From Candidatus Desulfobacillus denitrificans (GTDB lineage Bacteria > Pseudomonadota > Gammaproteobacteria > Burkholderiales > Rhodocyclaceae), in assembly GCA_017347485.1 (NCBI GenBank), contig AP021857.1, forward strand, positions 2,957,390 through 3,021,389: a DNA stretch of 64,000 nt, read 5' to 3'. Shown piece after piece: positions 41,057 through 49,724 of the stretch; the first letter of the stretch is position 1; every line of letters begins with the position of its first letter. The notes beneath the pieces were generated by a model. The model worked only from the letters and a program-made list of their open reading frames with translations, did not search any database and was not told the DNA's origin. A program made the translations under genes and the position numbers.

Positions 41057-42241
41057 TCAAAGCAGTTCGATGGCCATGGCGGTGGCTTCGCCGCCGCCGA
41101 TGCACAGGCTGGCGACGCCGCGCTTGCCGCCGTACTTTCTCAGCGCGCCGATCAGCGTGACGAGGATGCGCGCGCCGGAGGCGCCGATGGGGTGGCCCAG
41201 CGCGCAGGCGCCGCCGTGGATGTTCACCTTCTCCGCCGGCAGCTTCAGGTCGTGCATGGCCGCCATGGTCACCACGGCGAAGGCCTCGTTGATCTCGAAG
41301 AAGTCGACCTTGTCCGCGCTCCAGCCCGTCTTCGCGAAGAGTTTCTGCATGGCGCCGACCGGGGCGGTGGTGAACCAGCCCGGCTCCTGCGCGTGGGTGG
41401 ACTGGCCGACGACGACGGCGAGCGGCTTCAGGCCGAGCTTGTCGGCGGTGGAGCGGCGCATCATCACCAGCGCCGCGGCGCCGTCGGAAATCGAGCTGGA
41501 GTTGGCCGGCGTCACCGTGCCGTCCTTGCGGAAGGCGGGCTTGAGCGAGGGAATCTTGTCGAGCTGGGCCTTGAGCGGCTGCTCGTCGCGGTCGATGACG
41601 ACATCGCCCTTCCTTCCGGCCACCGTCACCGGCGCGACTTCCCAGGCGAAGGTGCCGTCCTCGATGGCTTTCTGCGCGCGCGTCGTCGAGCGGATGGCGA
41701 AGTCGTCCTGCGCCTGGCGCGTGAAGCCGTACTTCTCGGCGCATTCCTCGGCGAAGGTGCCCATCAGGCGGCCCTTCTGGTAGGCGTCCTCGAGGCCGTC
41801 GAGGAACATGTGGTCGCAGACCTGGCCGTGGCCGAGGCGCATGCCGCCGCGCGCCTTGGGCAGCAGGTAGGGGGCATTCGTCATCGACTCCATGCCGCCG
41901 GCGACGAGGATGTCGTTGCTGCCGGCCGCCAGCATGTCGTGGGCGAACATCGCCGCGCGCATGCCCGAGCCGCACATCTTGTTCACCGTGGTGCAGCCGG
42001 CGCCGAGCGGCAGGCCGGCGCCGAGGGAAGCCTGGCGCGCCGGCGCCTGGCCCTGGCCGGCGGGCAGCACGCAGCCCATGATCACCTCCTCGACCTGCTC
42101 CGGCTTGAGGCCGGCGCGTTCGACGGCGGCACGAATGGCGCTGGCGCCGAGCTGGGCGCAGGTCAGCGAGGCAAAATCGCCCTGGAAGCCTCCCATCGGC
42201 GTGCGGGCGGCGGAAACGATGACGATCGGGTCGTTGCTCAT
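41057..42241 (-). CDS. acetyl-CoA C-acyltransferase (thiolase)
   Basis: 394 residues. The nucleophilic Cys is in TVNKMCGSGMRA, the catalytic His in GGACALGHPIGASGARI and the second Cys in VASLCIGGGEATAM. Biosynthetic (acetoacetyl-CoA) or degradative activity cannot be told apart here. In this operon it most likely splits acetoacetyl-CoA or 2-methylacetoacetyl-CoA; its product could also feed PHB synthesis through the nearby phaC. Confidence 0.94.
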   Translation of the reverse strand: MSNDPIVIVSAARTPMGGFQGDFASLTCAQLGASAIRAAVERAGLKPEQVEEVIMGCVLPAGQGQAPARQASLGAGLPLGAGCTTVNKMCGSGMRAAMFAHDMLAAGSNDILVAGGMESMTNAPYLLPKARGGMRLGHGQVCDHMFLDGLEDAYQKGRLMGTFAEECAEKYGFTRQAQDDFAIRSTTRAQKAIEDGTFAWEVAPVTVAGRKGDVVIDRDEQPLKAQLDKIPSLKPAFRKDGTVTPANSSSISDGAAALVMMRRSTADKLGLKPLAVVVGQSTHAQEPGWFTTAPVGAMQKLFAKTGWSADKVDFFEINEAFAVVTMAAMHDLKLPAEKVNIHGGACALGHPIGASGARILVTLIGALRKYGGKRGVASLCIGGGEATAMAIELL

Positions 42242-42244
42242 GCG

Positions 42245-42688
42245 CTAATCCTTCCAGGGGAGGTCGTAGTCGATTCTGAACTTTTCCATGCGCTCGCGGA
42301 AGTGCTCCGGAAAGGCGCAGGCCTTGCGCGCCGCGGTGTCGATGAAGACGCCGGTGAGCAGGGTGATGGCCGAAACCTCGCCGCTCTCGGCGTTGCGCAT
42401 CTCGTGCACGAAGCGCACCGATTTCTCCTTCACCTCGATGGCGCCACTGCGGATCGCCACGGTGTCGCCGGCGTGCAGCTCGCGCTTGTAGGCGATGCGC
42501 TGCTCGACCGCCGCCATGCCGCGGCCGTTGTCGCGCAGGTAGCTCGGCGTCACGCCGAGCATGGCGAAGAAGTTCCAGGTGCCTTCGTCGAACTTGCCGA
42601 CGTACCACATGACGTTCATGTGATCCATGTGGTCGCAATGCCAGGGATACACGGTGCCGCGGTAGGTTTCGACCATCTGCGCCATCAT
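42245..42688 (-). CDS. 4-hydroxybenzoyl-CoA-type hot-dog thioesterase, paralogue 1
   Basis: 147 residues with the hot-dog signature WHCDHMDHMNVMWYVGKFDEGTW (catalytic Asp/His region). ATG 42688 overlaps the stop of the next gene upstream (ATGA). It is related in sequence and length to the adjacent gene, suggesting tandem duplication with divergent substrate ranges. It presumably releases CoA from acyl-CoA intermediates that build up. Confidence 0.88.
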   Translation of the reverse strand: MMAQMVETYRGTVYPWHCDHMDHMNVMWYVGKFDEGTWNFFAMLGVTPSYLRDNGRGMAAVEQRIAYKRELHAGDTVAIRSGAIEVKEKSVRFVHEMRNAESGEVSAITLLTGVFIDTAARKACAFPEHFRERMEKFRIDYDLPWKD

Positions 42689-43101
42689 GCCTCCGCGATC
42701 ATCAGGCCGCGCGCACGTTCCGCCACGACGGGCGGGAAAGGGCAGGACTTGCGCGTCTTCGCATCGAGGCAGACGATGGTGAACTCGCAGGTGGCGGCCA
42801 GTTCGCCGGTCTCGGTGTTGCTGAGCTCGTGGCGGAAGCGCACGACTTTCTCGCGCAGTTCCAGCACGCCGGTGCGCACGGCGATGGTGTCGCCCGGGTA
42901 GAGCTCCTTCAGGTAGCTGACGTTCTGCTGCACGGCGGCCAGGTTCACCGCGCCGCGCCTCAGCAGCGAGGCGGTGAGGCCGAGCGCGGCATAGGTCTGC
43001 CAGGCGGCGTGGTCGAAGAATTCCAGATAGGCGCGCACGTTGATGTGGCCCATGTGGTCGCGCTGCCATTCATGGACGGTGCCGCGGGCGGTTTCGATCA
43101 C
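42685..43101 (-). CDS. 4-hydroxybenzoyl-CoA-type hot-dog thioesterase, paralogue 2
   Basis: 138 residues; the signature [23 protein letters not shown] corresponds to that of its neighbour. The GTG start overlaps the liuA stop (GTGA). Same fold and probable role as paralogue 1. Confidence 0.88.
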   Translation of the reverse strand: MIETARGTVHEWQRDHMGHINVRAYLEFFDHAAWQTYAALGLTASLLRRGAVNLAAVQQNVSYLKELYPGDTIAVRTGVLELREKVVRFRHELSNTETGELAATCEFTIVCLDAKTRKSCPFPPVVAERARGLMIAEA

Positions 43102-44267
43102 GGCATCGTCTCGCTGTAGAGCTCGCGGCCGATCAGCATGCGGCGGATTTCGCTGGTGCCGGCGCCAATCTCGTAGAGCTTGGCATCGCGCCAGAGGCGC
43201 CCCGCCGGGAACTCGTTGGTGTAGCCGACGCCGCCGAGCGCCTGGATCGCCTCGCCTGCCATCCAGGTCGCCTTTTCGGCGGAATAGAGGATGGCGCCGG
43301 CGGCGTCCTTGCGCAGGGTGCGCGCATGGTCGCCGCGGTCACAGGCCTTGCCCACGGCGTAAACATAGGCGCGGCAGGCCTGCCAGGTGCTGTACATGTC
43401 GGCGAGCTTGCCCTGCATGAGCTGGAATTCGCCGATCGCCTGGCCGAACTGCTTGCGCTCGTGCACGAAGGGAATCACCGTGTCCATGCAGGCGGCCATG
43501 ATGCCGAGCGGCCCGCCGGAGAGCACGGCGCGCTCGTAGTCGAGGCCGCTCATCAGCACGCGGGCGCCGTTCCCCTCGCCGCCGAGGACGTTCTCCACCG
43601 GCACCTCGCAGTCGTCGAAGAACAGCGGGTAGGTGTTGGAGCCGCGCATGCCGAGCTTGTCGAGGTGCTGGCCCTTGGAGAAGCCCTTGAAGCCCCTCTC
43701 GACGAGGAAGGCGGTCATGCCCTTGGCGCCGGCCTCGCTGTTGGTCTTGGCATAAACGACGAGCGTGTCGGCGTCGCCGCCGTTGGTGATCCACATCTTC
43801 GAGCCGTTCAGCACATAGCGGTCGCCCTTCAGGTCGGCGCGCAGCTTCATCGACACCACATCGGAACCGGCGCCGGGCTCGGACATCGCCAGCGCGCCGA
43901 CGTGCTCGCCGGAGATGAGTTTCGGCAGGTATTTCGCCTTCTGCGCGGCGGTGCCATTGCGGCGGATCTGGTTCACGCACAGGTTTGAGTGGGCGCCGTA
44001 GGAGAGACCGACCGAGGCCGAGGCGCGGGAGATTTCCTCCATGGCGACGATGTGGGCCAGGTAGCCCATCTTCGTGCCGCCGTATTCCTCCTCGGCAGTC
44101 ATGCCGAGCAGGCCCATCTCGCCGAACTTCCGCCACAGGTCGGCGGGGAACAGGTTGTCGCGGTCGATGTCGGCGGCGCGCGGCAGGATTTCGTTCTTGG
44201 CGAAATCCCAGACGGCGTCGCGCAGCAGGTCGATGTCTTCGCCAAGGTCGAAATTGATGCCGAGCAT
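43098..44267 (-). CDS. liuA: isovaleryl-CoA dehydrogenase
   Basis: Oxidises isovaleryl-CoA to 3-methylcrotonyl-CoA. 389 residues. The catalytic Glu is in the helix motif [17 protein letters not shown], the position specific to isovaleryl-CoA dehydrogenases, and the C-terminal motif reads [18 protein letters not shown] without the usual Glu. FAD-binding [16 protein letters not shown] and [10 protein letters not shown] are present. It is the second gene after the LiuR operators. Confidence 0.95.
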   Translation of the reverse strand: MLGINFDLGEDIDLLRDAVWDFAKNEILPRAADIDRDNLFPADLWRKFGEMGLLGMTAEEEYGGTKMGYLAHIVAMEEISRASASVGLSYGAHSNLCVNQIRRNGTAAQKAKYLPKLISGEHVGALAMSEPGAGSDVVSMKLRADLKGDRYVLNGSKMWITNGGDADTLVVYAKTNSEAGAKGMTAFLVERGFKGFSKGQHLDKLGMRGSNTYPLFFDDCEVPVENVLGGEGNGARVLMSGLDYERAVLSGGPLGIMAACMDTVIPFVHERKQFGQAIGEFQLMQGKLADMYSTWQACRAYVYAVGKACDRGDHARTLRKDAAGAILYSAEKATWMAGEAIQALGGVGYTNEFPAGRLWRDAKLYEIGAGTSEIRRMLIGRELYSETMP

Positions 44268-44296
44268 GGGTGTCTCCAGGAAATATGGCGGGCCGC

Positions 44297-44764
44297 TCAG
44301 GCCTTGCCGTGCATGGTCATGAGGGTCTGCTGCATGGTGGCGCAATGGGTGGCGCGGCCACCCTTGATGGCGTACACCTCGCCGCGGGTGATGACGAGGT
44401 TGCGGCCGGACTTCAGCACCTGGCCCTCGGCGACGAGCAGGTCGCCGTCGGCCGGCGCCAGCAGGTTGAGCTTGAATTCGACGGTGAGCACCTCGGCGCC
44501 GGCCGGCATCAGCGTCAGGCCGGCGTAGCCGCCGGCGCTGTCGACGATGGTGCTGGTGACGCCGGCGTGAAAGTAGCCGTGCTGCTGCGTCAGGTCGGCG
44601 CGGAAGGGCAGGCGGATTTCGCAGTGGCCGGGCGCCAGCGCGCCCAGTTCGGCGCCGATCAGGCCCATCACGCCCTGGCGGGCGAAACTGGCGCGCACGG
44701 TGGCTTCCCAGTCCGGGTTGCGCGGCGCGTGGGGTTTGTTCTCGGGTCGTGCGCGATGGGACAT
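44297..44764 (-). CDS. PaaI-family hot-dog thioesterase
   Basis: 155 residues, with [26 protein letters not shown] (PaaI signature) and the N-terminal [27 protein letters not shown]. It probably hydrolyses dead-end CoA thioesters. It is the first gene of the liu operon, directly after the twin palindromes. Confidence 0.88.
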   Translation of the reverse strand: MSHRARPENKPHAPRNPDWEATVRASFARQGVMGLIGAELGALAPGHCEIRLPFRADLTQQHGYFHAGVTSTIVDSAGGYAGLTLMPAGAEVLTVEFKLNLLAPADGDLLVAEGQVLKSGRNLVITRGEVYAIKGGRATHCATMQQTLMTMHGKA

Positions 44765-44802
44765 GCTTCCTCCGGTGCGGGCTGTCGCAAGCTGACGTTG
44801 AC

Positions 44803-44820
44803 GTTGACGTTAACGTCAAC
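44803..44820. promoter_or_regulatory. probable LiuR operator 1 (perfect 18-bp palindrome)
   Basis: GTTGACGTTAACGTCAAC reads the same on both strands. It is preceded by further tandem GACGTT units (44792-44804). It has the TTGACGT-based dyad pattern described for LiuR-type MerR regulators and lies 39 bp upstream of the first liu structural gene. Confidence 0.8.
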
Positions 44821-44836
44821 TTATCTTAGGGGCCTT

Positions 44837-44856
44837 TGACGTTGACGTCAACGTCA
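44837..44856. promoter_or_regulatory. probable LiuR operator 2 (perfect 20-bp palindrome)
   Basis: TGACGTTGACGTCAACGTCA is a perfect palindrome of the same word as operator 1, centred 35 bp from it, and overlaps the liuR stop codon. Two sites spaced by about 3.3 helical turns suit cooperative binding of a MerR-type dimer around the liu promoter. Confidence 0.8.
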
Positions 44857-45267
44857 GGTCTTTGCCAAATTTTTTTTCCGCGGGGCGACTCCTTCGCCGA
44901 GCAGTTCGTCGGCACGGCGCTCCAGCGAGACGATCTCCGCCAGCACCGCCTCGATGTCCTCGCGCTGCCGCTCCAGGGCGGCGCGCTGACGCGCCAGCAC
45001 GGCCAGAAACTTCGACAACTGGGACCGCTGGTCTCGGCCAACATCATACATATCAATGAGTTCGCGGATCTCGGCGAGGGACAGGCCGAGCCGGCGACCG
45101 CGCAAAGTGAGCTTCAGGCGGGTGCGGTCGCGCTTCGAATAGACGCGGTTCTGGCCGGCGCGCTCGGGGGAAATCAGGCCCTGGTCTTCGTAATAGCGGA
45201 TGGCGCGCGGGGTGATGTCGAATTCCCGCGCCAGCTCGGTGATCGTGAAAGTCTGTTCCCGGGGCAT
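44854..45267 (-). CDS. liuR: MerR-family regulator of branched-chain amino acid degradation (LiuR)
   Basis: 137 residues: N-terminal winged-helix HTH (FTITELAREFDITPRAIRYYEDQGL, RVYSKRDRTRLKLTLRGRRLGLSLAEIRELIDMY), then a long coiled-coil dimerisation helix and no obvious ligand domain, as in LiuR/PA2016-type proteins. It is expected to repress or activate the liu genes in response to a pathway CoA ester. ATG 45267 gives the usual MPREQTFTI start. It is divergent from the MBL/phaC genes. Confidence 0.9.
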   Translation of the reverse strand: MPREQTFTITELAREFDITPRAIRYYEDQGLISPERAGQNRVYSKRDRTRLKLTLRGRRLGLSLAEIRELIDMYDVGRDQRSQLSKFLAVLARQRAALERQREDIEAVLAEIVSLERRADELLGEGVAPRKKNLAKT

Positions 45268-45297
45268 GTTCAGGTATAAAATGTTGTGCGCCGCAGC

Positions 45298-46380
45298 ATG
45301 GTGCCGCAAGGACGTGCCGAGTTAATCACTTTTCCGGCGTTTAATCAATTGAAGCCGTTCGAGCCGATCACCTACCCCTTCGAGCAGCAGCCCGCACCGG
45401 GCGAGGCGCGGGAACTCGCGCCGGGCATCTTCTGGGTGCGCATGCCGCTGCCCTTCGAGCTGAACCACATCAACCTGTGGCTGATCGAGGAGGACGACGG
45501 CTGGACCCTCGTCGACACCGGCCTCAACCTCGACGACATCAAGCGCCACTGGGAGTCCGTGCTGGCCGCGCACTGCCGCACGAAACCGGTCAGTCGCATC
45601 GTCGTCACGCACTGCCACCCCGACCACCTCGGCCTGGCGCGCTGGCTCGGCGAGAAGACCGGCGCGCGCACCTGGATCACCCAGGGCGAGATGCTGAATG
45701 CCTGCGCCTGGTTCCACCAGCTGCCCAACTACGACGTCGACGGCATGGTCGGCTTCTTCCGCCGCCACGGCCTGGACGAGACGCGCGCCGCCATGTTCTT
45801 CGATCGCGGTCCGACCTACCGCGGCCGCGTCGATGGCCTGCCGACGGAATACCGCCGCCTCATGGAGGGCGACCTGCTGCGCATCGGCGGCAACGACTGG
45901 CGCGTCATCGTCGGCTACGGCCACTCGCCCGAGCACGCCTCGCTCCACTGCGACGCATTGAACGTGCTGATCTCCGGCGACATGCTGCTGCCGCGCATCT
46001 CGACCAACGTCAGCGCGATGTCGTCGAACCCGGACGGCGATCCGCTCGGCTGGTTCCTCGACTCGGTCGAGCGCTTCACCGAGCTGCCCGAGGACACCCT
46101 GGTGCTGCCCTCGCACGGCAAGCCCTTCCGCGGCATCCAGGCCCGCGCCGCCCAGCTCGCCGCCCACCACGAGGAGCGCTTCGCGGCGCTGCTGGCCGCG
46201 CTCGACGCGCCGAAGAGCGCCTGCGAGCTGATCCCGACGCTGTTCAGCCGCGCGCTCGACGCGCACCAGACGATGTTCGCCATGGGCGAGGCGATCGCCC
46301 ACCTGAACTACCTGGAACACGCCGGCCGCGTGCGCCGCCTGCCCGGCCCCGACGGGGTGTTCCGTTTCACCGCCACCTAG
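45298..46380 (+). CDS. metallo-beta-lactamase-fold hydrolase upstream of phaC
   Basis: 360 residues. Zinc-binding motif VVTHCHPDHLGLARWL (HxHxDH), further ligands in VGYGHSPEHASLH, LISGDMLLP and VLPSHGKPFRG. The family of large MBL hydrolases with a C-terminal helical domain is often found with fatty-acid or PHA genes; the substrate is unknown. The start is uncertain: GTG 45286 and ATG 45298 are in frame, and homology-type alignment would allow an even later start near 45349. It is 17 bp from phaC with the ribosome binding site AGGAG between them. Confidence 0.85.
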   Translation: MVPQGRAELITFPAFNQLKPFEPITYPFEQQPAPGEARELAPGIFWVRMPLPFELNHINLWLIEEDDGWTLVDTGLNLDDIKRHWESVLAAHCRTKPVSRIVVTHCHPDHLGLARWLGEKTGARTWITQGEMLNACAWFHQLPNYDVDGMVGFFRRHGLDETRAAMFFDRGPTYRGRVDGLPTEYRRLMEGDLLRIGGNDWRVIVGYGHSPEHASLHCDALNVLISGDMLLPRISTNVSAMSSNPDGDPLGWFLDSVERFTELPEDTLVLPSHGKPFRGIQARAAQLAAHHEERFAALLAALDAPKSACELIPTLFSRALDAHQTMFAMGEAIAHLNYLEHAGRVRRLPGPDGVFRFTAT

Positions 46381-46397
46381 CCATCAGGAGAGGATCG

Positions 46398-48218
46398 ATG
46401 TCCGAGCAACCATCCCACCCGCCCGCCCTGCCCGACCCGAAGGAGATCGCCCGGATCTACGGCGAAGTCGCCAGCCGCGCCTCGAAACTGATCGCCGAGC
46501 ACGCGCAGCGGCAGATGAAGCACGGCATCGCGGCGCCTTCCGACGAGCTGGGCATCGCCCAGGCCTTCATGGACATGATGGCCAAGCTGCTCGCCAACCC
46601 CTACAAGCTGGCGCAAGCGCAGATGAACCTGGTGTGGGACTACTTCTCGCTGTGGCAGCACGCCATGCTGCGCTTCGCCGGCATGGAGACGCCGCCGGTG
46701 GCGGTGCCGAAGAAAGGCGACAACCGCTTCAAGGACGAGCAGTGGGAAGAGCACTTCCTGTTCGACTTCATCAAGCAGTCCTACCTCATCACCGCGCGCC
46801 ACATCAACGACGCCATGGCCGGGGTGGACGGCCTCCCGCCGGAGACCGCGAAGAAGGCGCACTTCTTCCTGCGCAAGTTCATCTACGCGATGTCCCCCTC
46901 CAATTTCGCGCTGACCAACCCGGAGGTGTTCCGCGAGACGGTGAAGAGCCACGGCCAGAACCTGCTGAAGGGCTTCAACAACCTGCTGCGCGACATCGAG
47001 GAGGGCGACGGCCAGCTGCGCGTCAAGATGACCGACCCCTCCGCCTTCGAGCTGGGCAGGAACGTCGCCGTCACGCCGGGCAAGGTGGTGTTCCAGAACG
47101 AGCTGATCCAGCTGCTGCAGTTCAACCCGACCACCGAGAAGCAGTACCGGCGGCCGCTGCTGATCATCCCGCCCTGGATCAACAAGTTCTACATCCTCGA
47201 CCTGCGCCAGTCGAACTCCTTCATCAAGTACGCCACCGACCAGGGCCACACCGTCTTCGTCATCTCCTGGGTGAATCCGGACAAGCGCCTCGCCGAGAAG
47301 GCCTTCGAGGACTACCTCAGCGAGGGCTCGCTCGCCGCCCTCGACGCCGTCTGCAGGCAGAGCGGCACCGACGAGGTGAACCTGATCGGCTACTGCCTCG
47401 GCGGCACCCTGCTCGGCGCGACGCTGGGCTACAACGCCGTGAAGAAGGACAAGCGCATCGTCTCGGCGACCTTCTTCGTGGCGCTGCTGGATTTCTCCAT
47501 CCCCGGCGAGCTGGGCGTGTTCATCGACGAGCAGCAGGTCGCCAGCCTCGAGAAGAAGATGGCCGAGCGCGGCTACCTCGAGGGCAGCGAGATGGCCACC
47601 ACTTTCAACATGCTGCGCTCGAACGACCTGATCTGGTCCTTCGTGGTGAACAACTACCTGATGGGCCGGGAGCCGATGCCCTTCGACCTGCTCTTCTGGA
47701 ACTCGGACGCCACGCGCATGCCGTACAAGATGCACAGCTTCTATCTGCGCAACATGTACATGAAGAACCTGCTCAGGGAGCCGGGCGGCATCGAACTGAA
47801 CGGCGTGCCGATCGACCTCGCCAAGGCGAAGGTGCCGGCCTACTTCATCTCCACCGTCGAGGACCACATCGCGCCGTGGAAGGGCACCTACCTCGGCGCC
47901 ACCCGCCTTTCCGGCCCGGTGCGCTTCGTGCTCGGCGGCTCCGGCCACATCGCCGGCATCGTCAATCCGCCGGCGGCCAACAAGTACCACTTCTGGACCA
48001 ACGAGGCGAAGACGCTGCCGGCCACGCCGGAAGAGTGGTTCGACGGCGCCACGCAGCACCCCGGCTCGTGGTGGGCCGACTGGCAGCAGTGGATCGGCGG
48101 CCTGAACGGCGACGACCGGGTGCCGGCGCGCGACCCGGCCAAGGGCAAGCTGAAAGCCATCGAGGACGCGCCGGGCTCCTTCGTCAAGTTCCGGCTGGAT
48201 CTGCAGAAGAAGAATTAG
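46398..48218 (+). CDS. phaC: class I poly(3-hydroxyalkanoate) synthase
   Basis: Polymerises 3-hydroxybutyryl-CoA into PHB granules. 606 residues: N-terminal PhaC_N domain, then the alpha/beta hydrolase with lipase-like box NLIGYCLGGT (nucleophile Cys about 333), Asp about 489 (EDHIAPW) and His about 517 (GSGHIAG). ATG 46398 is 8-9 bases after AGGAGAGG. The polymer would store acetyl-CoA units made by the adjacent leucine pathway. Confidence 0.96.
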   Translation: MSEQPSHPPALPDPKEIARIYGEVASRASKLIAEHAQRQMKHGIAAPSDELGIAQAFMDMMAKLLANPYKLAQAQMNLVWDYFSLWQHAMLRFAGMETPPVAVPKKGDNRFKDEQWEEHFLFDFIKQSYLITARHINDAMAGVDGLPPETAKKAHFFLRKFIYAMSPSNFALTNPEVFRETVKSHGQNLLKGFNNLLRDIEEGDGQLRVKMTDPSAFELGRNVAVTPGKVVFQNELIQLLQFNPTTEKQYRRPLLIIPPWINKFYILDLRQSNSFIKYATDQGHTVFVISWVNPDKRLAEKAFEDYLSEGSLAALDAVCRQSGTDEVNLIGYCLGGTLLGATLGYNAVKKDKRIVSATFFVALLDFSIPGELGVFIDEQQVASLEKKMAERGYLEGSEMATTFNMLRSNDLIWSFVVNNYLMGREPMPFDLLFWNSDATRMPYKMHSFYLRNMYMKNLLREPGGIELNGVPIDLAKAKVPAYFISTVEDHIAPWKGTYLGATRLSGPVRFVLGGSGHIAGIVNPPAANKYHFWTNEAKTLPATPEEWFDGATQHPGSWWADWQQWIGGLNGDDRVPARDPAKGKLKAIEDAPGSFVKFRLDLQKKN

Positions 48219-48226
48219 CGCGCGCC

Positions 48227-49024
48227 ATGCTCGAACTGCTCGCCGACCCGAATGCCTGGATCGCCTTCGCCACCCTCACCGCGCTGGAACTGGTGCTGGG
48301 CATCGACAACATCATCTTCATCTCGATCCTGATTGACCGAATGCCGCCCGCGCAGCAGCCCCTGGCGCGCCGGCTCGGCCTCTTCATGGCGATGTTCATG
48401 CGCATCGGCCTGCTGCTGGTGCTGTCCTGGCTGGTCGGCCTCACGCAGCCGCTGTTCGCCGTGCTGGGCAAGGACATCTCGGGTCGCGACCTGATCCTGA
48501 TCGGCGGCGGCCTGTTCCTGCTCTGGAAGAGCGTGAGCGAGATCCACCAGCTGCTCGAGGGCGAGGAGGGCGGCGCGTCCGGCGCCGTCAAGGCGACCTT
48601 CGCGGCGGTGATCCTGCAGATCATGGTGATCGACATCGTCTTCTCGCTCGACTCGATCATCACCGCGGTGGGCATGGTCGACGAGGTGGCGGTAATGGTG
48701 GCGGCGGTGATCGCCGCCGTCTTGCTGATGATGGCCTTCGCCGGTCCGATCGGCCGCTTCGTCTCGGCACGCCCGACGCTGAAGATGCTCGCCCTGTCCT
48801 TCCTCGTCGTCATCGGCGTGATGCTGATCGCCGAAGGCTTCGGCCACCACGTGCCGAAGGGCTACATCTACTTCGCCATGGCCTTCTCGGTGGCGGTGGA
48901 AATGCTCAACCTGCGCCTGCGCCGCCGCGCCGCACAGCCGGTGCGCCTGCACGAGCCCTACGTGCGCGGCGGCGAGGCGGGCGGCGCCTCCGGCCCGCCC
49001 CGACCGCCGTCCCGGGGCGACTGA
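48227..49024 (+). CDS. TerC-family integral membrane protein
   Basis: 265 residues, about 7-8 TM segments, with the TerC/YgdQ motifs LELVLGIDNIIFISIL and IVFSLDSIITAVGM (paired acidic residues in the membrane that bind metal ions). TerC-type proteins are now linked to Mn2+ export or metallation of exoenzymes. It starts 8 bp after phaC. The C-terminus ends in a Pro/Gly-rich tail whose last codons belong to dispersed-repeat copy 11. Confidence 0.88.
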   Translation: MLELLADPNAWIAFATLTALELVLGIDNIIFISILIDRMPPAQQPLARRLGLFMAMFMRIGLLLVLSWLVGLTQPLFAVLGKDISGRDLILIGGGLFLLWKSVSEIHQLLEGEEGGASGAVKATFAAVILQIMVIDIVFSLDSIITAVGMVDEVAVMVAAVIAAVLLMMAFAGPIGRFVSARPTLKMLALSFLVVIGVMLIAEGFGHHVPKGYIYFAMAFSVAVEMLNLRLRRRAAQPVRLHEPYVRGGEAGGASGPPRPPSRGD

Positions 49025-49030
49025 CTTTTT
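48996..49030 (+). terminator. terminator formed by dispersed repeat at the end of terC
   Basis: CGCCCCG (48996-49002) and CGGGGCG (49013-49019) form a 7-bp stem followed after five bases by TTTTT. It overlaps the terC stop codon and faces the convergent HAD gene. Confidence 0.55.
49005..49028 (+). repeat. dispersed bipartite repeat, copy 11 (terC/HAD convergent junction)
   Basis: Exact in both half-sites; the TGA inside GACTGAC is the terC stop codon. Confidence 0.8.
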
Positions 49031-49679
49031 ACTCGCCGCCGAGCAGCGCCGCGACCTCGTCGAGCCGCGACACCCAGTAATCCGGCGGCAGCGCGGCGAA
49101 GGCGGCTTCGTCGCATTCGCCGCCGCGGATGACGGCCACGCGCAGCCCGGCGGCGCGCGCGGCGAGCACGTCGGCGCGGCTGTCGCCGACGAACAGCGCC
49201 TCCTCCGGCGCCGCGCGCAGTTCCGCCAGGGCACGCAGCGCGCCCTCCGCGTGCGGTTTCATATAGACGACGTCGTCGCGGCACACCACCGGCGCCAGCC
49301 GGCGGTCGAGGCCGAAGCGGCCGAGGACGGCGGCAATCGCCGCGCGGCCGCAGTTGCTGACCAGCGCCGTGCCGATGCCTTGCCCGGCCAGCGCTTCCAG
49401 CAGCGCCGCCGCGCCGGGGCGCGGCGACCAGCGCGTCGCCGCATCGGCATCCCAGCGGTCATAGACCGGCGCCAGCGCACGGCGCAGTTCGGCCAGCCGC
49501 CCCTGCGGCAAGGCGCTGTCGGCCGCGGCGTTCCACAGCTCGGCGTAATTGCCGCGGGTGGCATAGCCCTGCGCGGCGAAGGCGGCGCGCAGCTCGTCCT
49601 CGGCCTGCGCCAGACGCCACTGAAAATCCACCAGCGTGCCTTCGAAATCGAATACCACCGCAGCGATGCGATTGCCCAT
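49029..49679 (-). CDS. HAD-superfamily hydrolase (phosphoglycolate phosphatase-like)
   Basis: 216 residues. HAD motif I is FDFEGTLVDF, so the second acidic residue is Glu where most phosphatases have Asp (DxDGT). Motif II is LVSNCGR, motif III the Lys in YMKPHAEGAL, and motif IV FVGDSRADV. A helical cap domain sits between I and II. The Glu may narrow or alter activity. It is convergent with terC and divergent from the rlmN-like gene. Confidence 0.87.
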   Translation of the reverse strand: MGNRIAAVVFDFEGTLVDFQWRLAQAEDELRAAFAAQGYATRGNYAELWNAAADSALPQGRLAELRRALAPVYDRWDADAATRWSPRPGAAALLEALAGQGIGTALVSNCGRAAIAAVLGRFGLDRRLAPVVCRDDVVYMKPHAEGALRALAELRAAPEEALFVGDSRADVLAARAAGLRVAVIRGGECDEAAFAALPPDYWVSRLDEVAALLGGE

Positions 49680-49724
49680 GGCGTGCTCCCGTCCGTCGAA
49701 TGTCAATGCTAGCATTGCGGCGCC

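Noticed and set aside
45593..45600. GTCAGTC in the MBL gene as a further motif copy
   Set aside because: It lacks the A-tract and the distal half-site at 8 bp; 7-mers of this kind are expected by chance.
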